From: an uncultured Oscillospiraceae bacterium
GTDB taxonomy: Bacteria; Bacillota_A; Clostridia; Oscillospirales; Oscillospiraceae
NCBI GenBank assembly: GCA_900770015.1
Contig: CAAGIU010000090.1
Coordinates: 1 to 5,644, forward strand
DNA length: 5,644 bases
Direction: 5' to 3'
Made by a program: the position numbers and the translations under genes. Below, one piece after another: positions 5,642-5,644 of the stretch (positions are counted from its first letter, which is position 1; each line of letters begins with the position of its first letter). The notes under the pieces were generated by a model that saw only the letters and a program-made list of their open reading frames with translations, made no database searches and was not told where the DNA came from.

Positions 5642-5644
5642 ATC

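Noticed and set aside
1..5644. CRISPR array, tRNA/rRNA gene, phage or complete insertion sequence
   Set aside because: No regularly spaced direct repeats, no tRNA or rRNA signature, and no transposase or phage protein were seen on either strand.

Overview
The window is a compact, gene-dense piece of what is probably a Firmicutes genome, most likely a GC-rich gut Clostridia member of the Oscillospiraceae/Ruminococcaceae type. This is inferred from three things: strong AGGAGG-type ribosome binding sites placed 7 nt before most starts, extended -10 promoters, and families common in Firmicutes (a YunD-like phosphoesterase, a YjdF/DUF2238-like membrane protein, a SatA-like acetyltransferase). A short GC-rich hairpin repeat at the right edge resembles the interspersed intergenic repeats I associate with such genomes. 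No taxonomic marker gene is present, so the assignment is tentative.

All six convincing genes are on the minus strand and read right to left. The first five form one tight cluster. It starts at an extended -10 promoter near 5474-5482 and continues with: a double-ACT plus metallo-beta-lactamase-fold protein (5428-3980); a streptothricin-acetyltransferase-like GNAT (3987-3442, 8-nt overlap); a RimJ/RimL-type GNAT (3445-2930, 4-nt ATGA overlap); a YunD-like 5'-nucleotidase/metallophosphoesterase (2895-1522, after a 34-nt gap); and a YbaK/EbsC-type aminoacyl-tRNA deacylase-like protein (1532-1065, 11-nt overlap). The overlaps strongly suggest co-transcription and translational coupling. A sixth gene, a six-helix membrane protein of YjdF/DUF2238 type (968-165), has its own good promoter (1011-1038). 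No clear terminator separates it from the cluster, so read-through is possible.

The two edges hold non-coding, repeat-like DNA. At the right edge (about 5551-5641) is a 91-bp stretch with imperfect terminal inverted repeats and a perfect 8-bp stem, like a miniature non-autonomous element. At the left edge (about 1-120) is a different, more AT-rich stretch that can fold. The two share a 13-bp core in inverted orientation, so the gene block lies between inward-facing repeat ends.

Functionally, the cluster joins small-molecule acetylation, nucleotide or phosphoester hydrolysis, tRNA or amino-acid quality control, and an ACT-regulated hydrolase of unknown substrate. A shared role in metabolite or translation quality control is conceivable but is only inference. 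I see no phage genes, CRISPR array, RNA gene or complete transposon. The points most worth a second look are the ACT-ACT-MBL architecture with its HxDxDH motif, the phosphoesterase that has Asn where UshA has its catalytic His, and the paired edge repeats.
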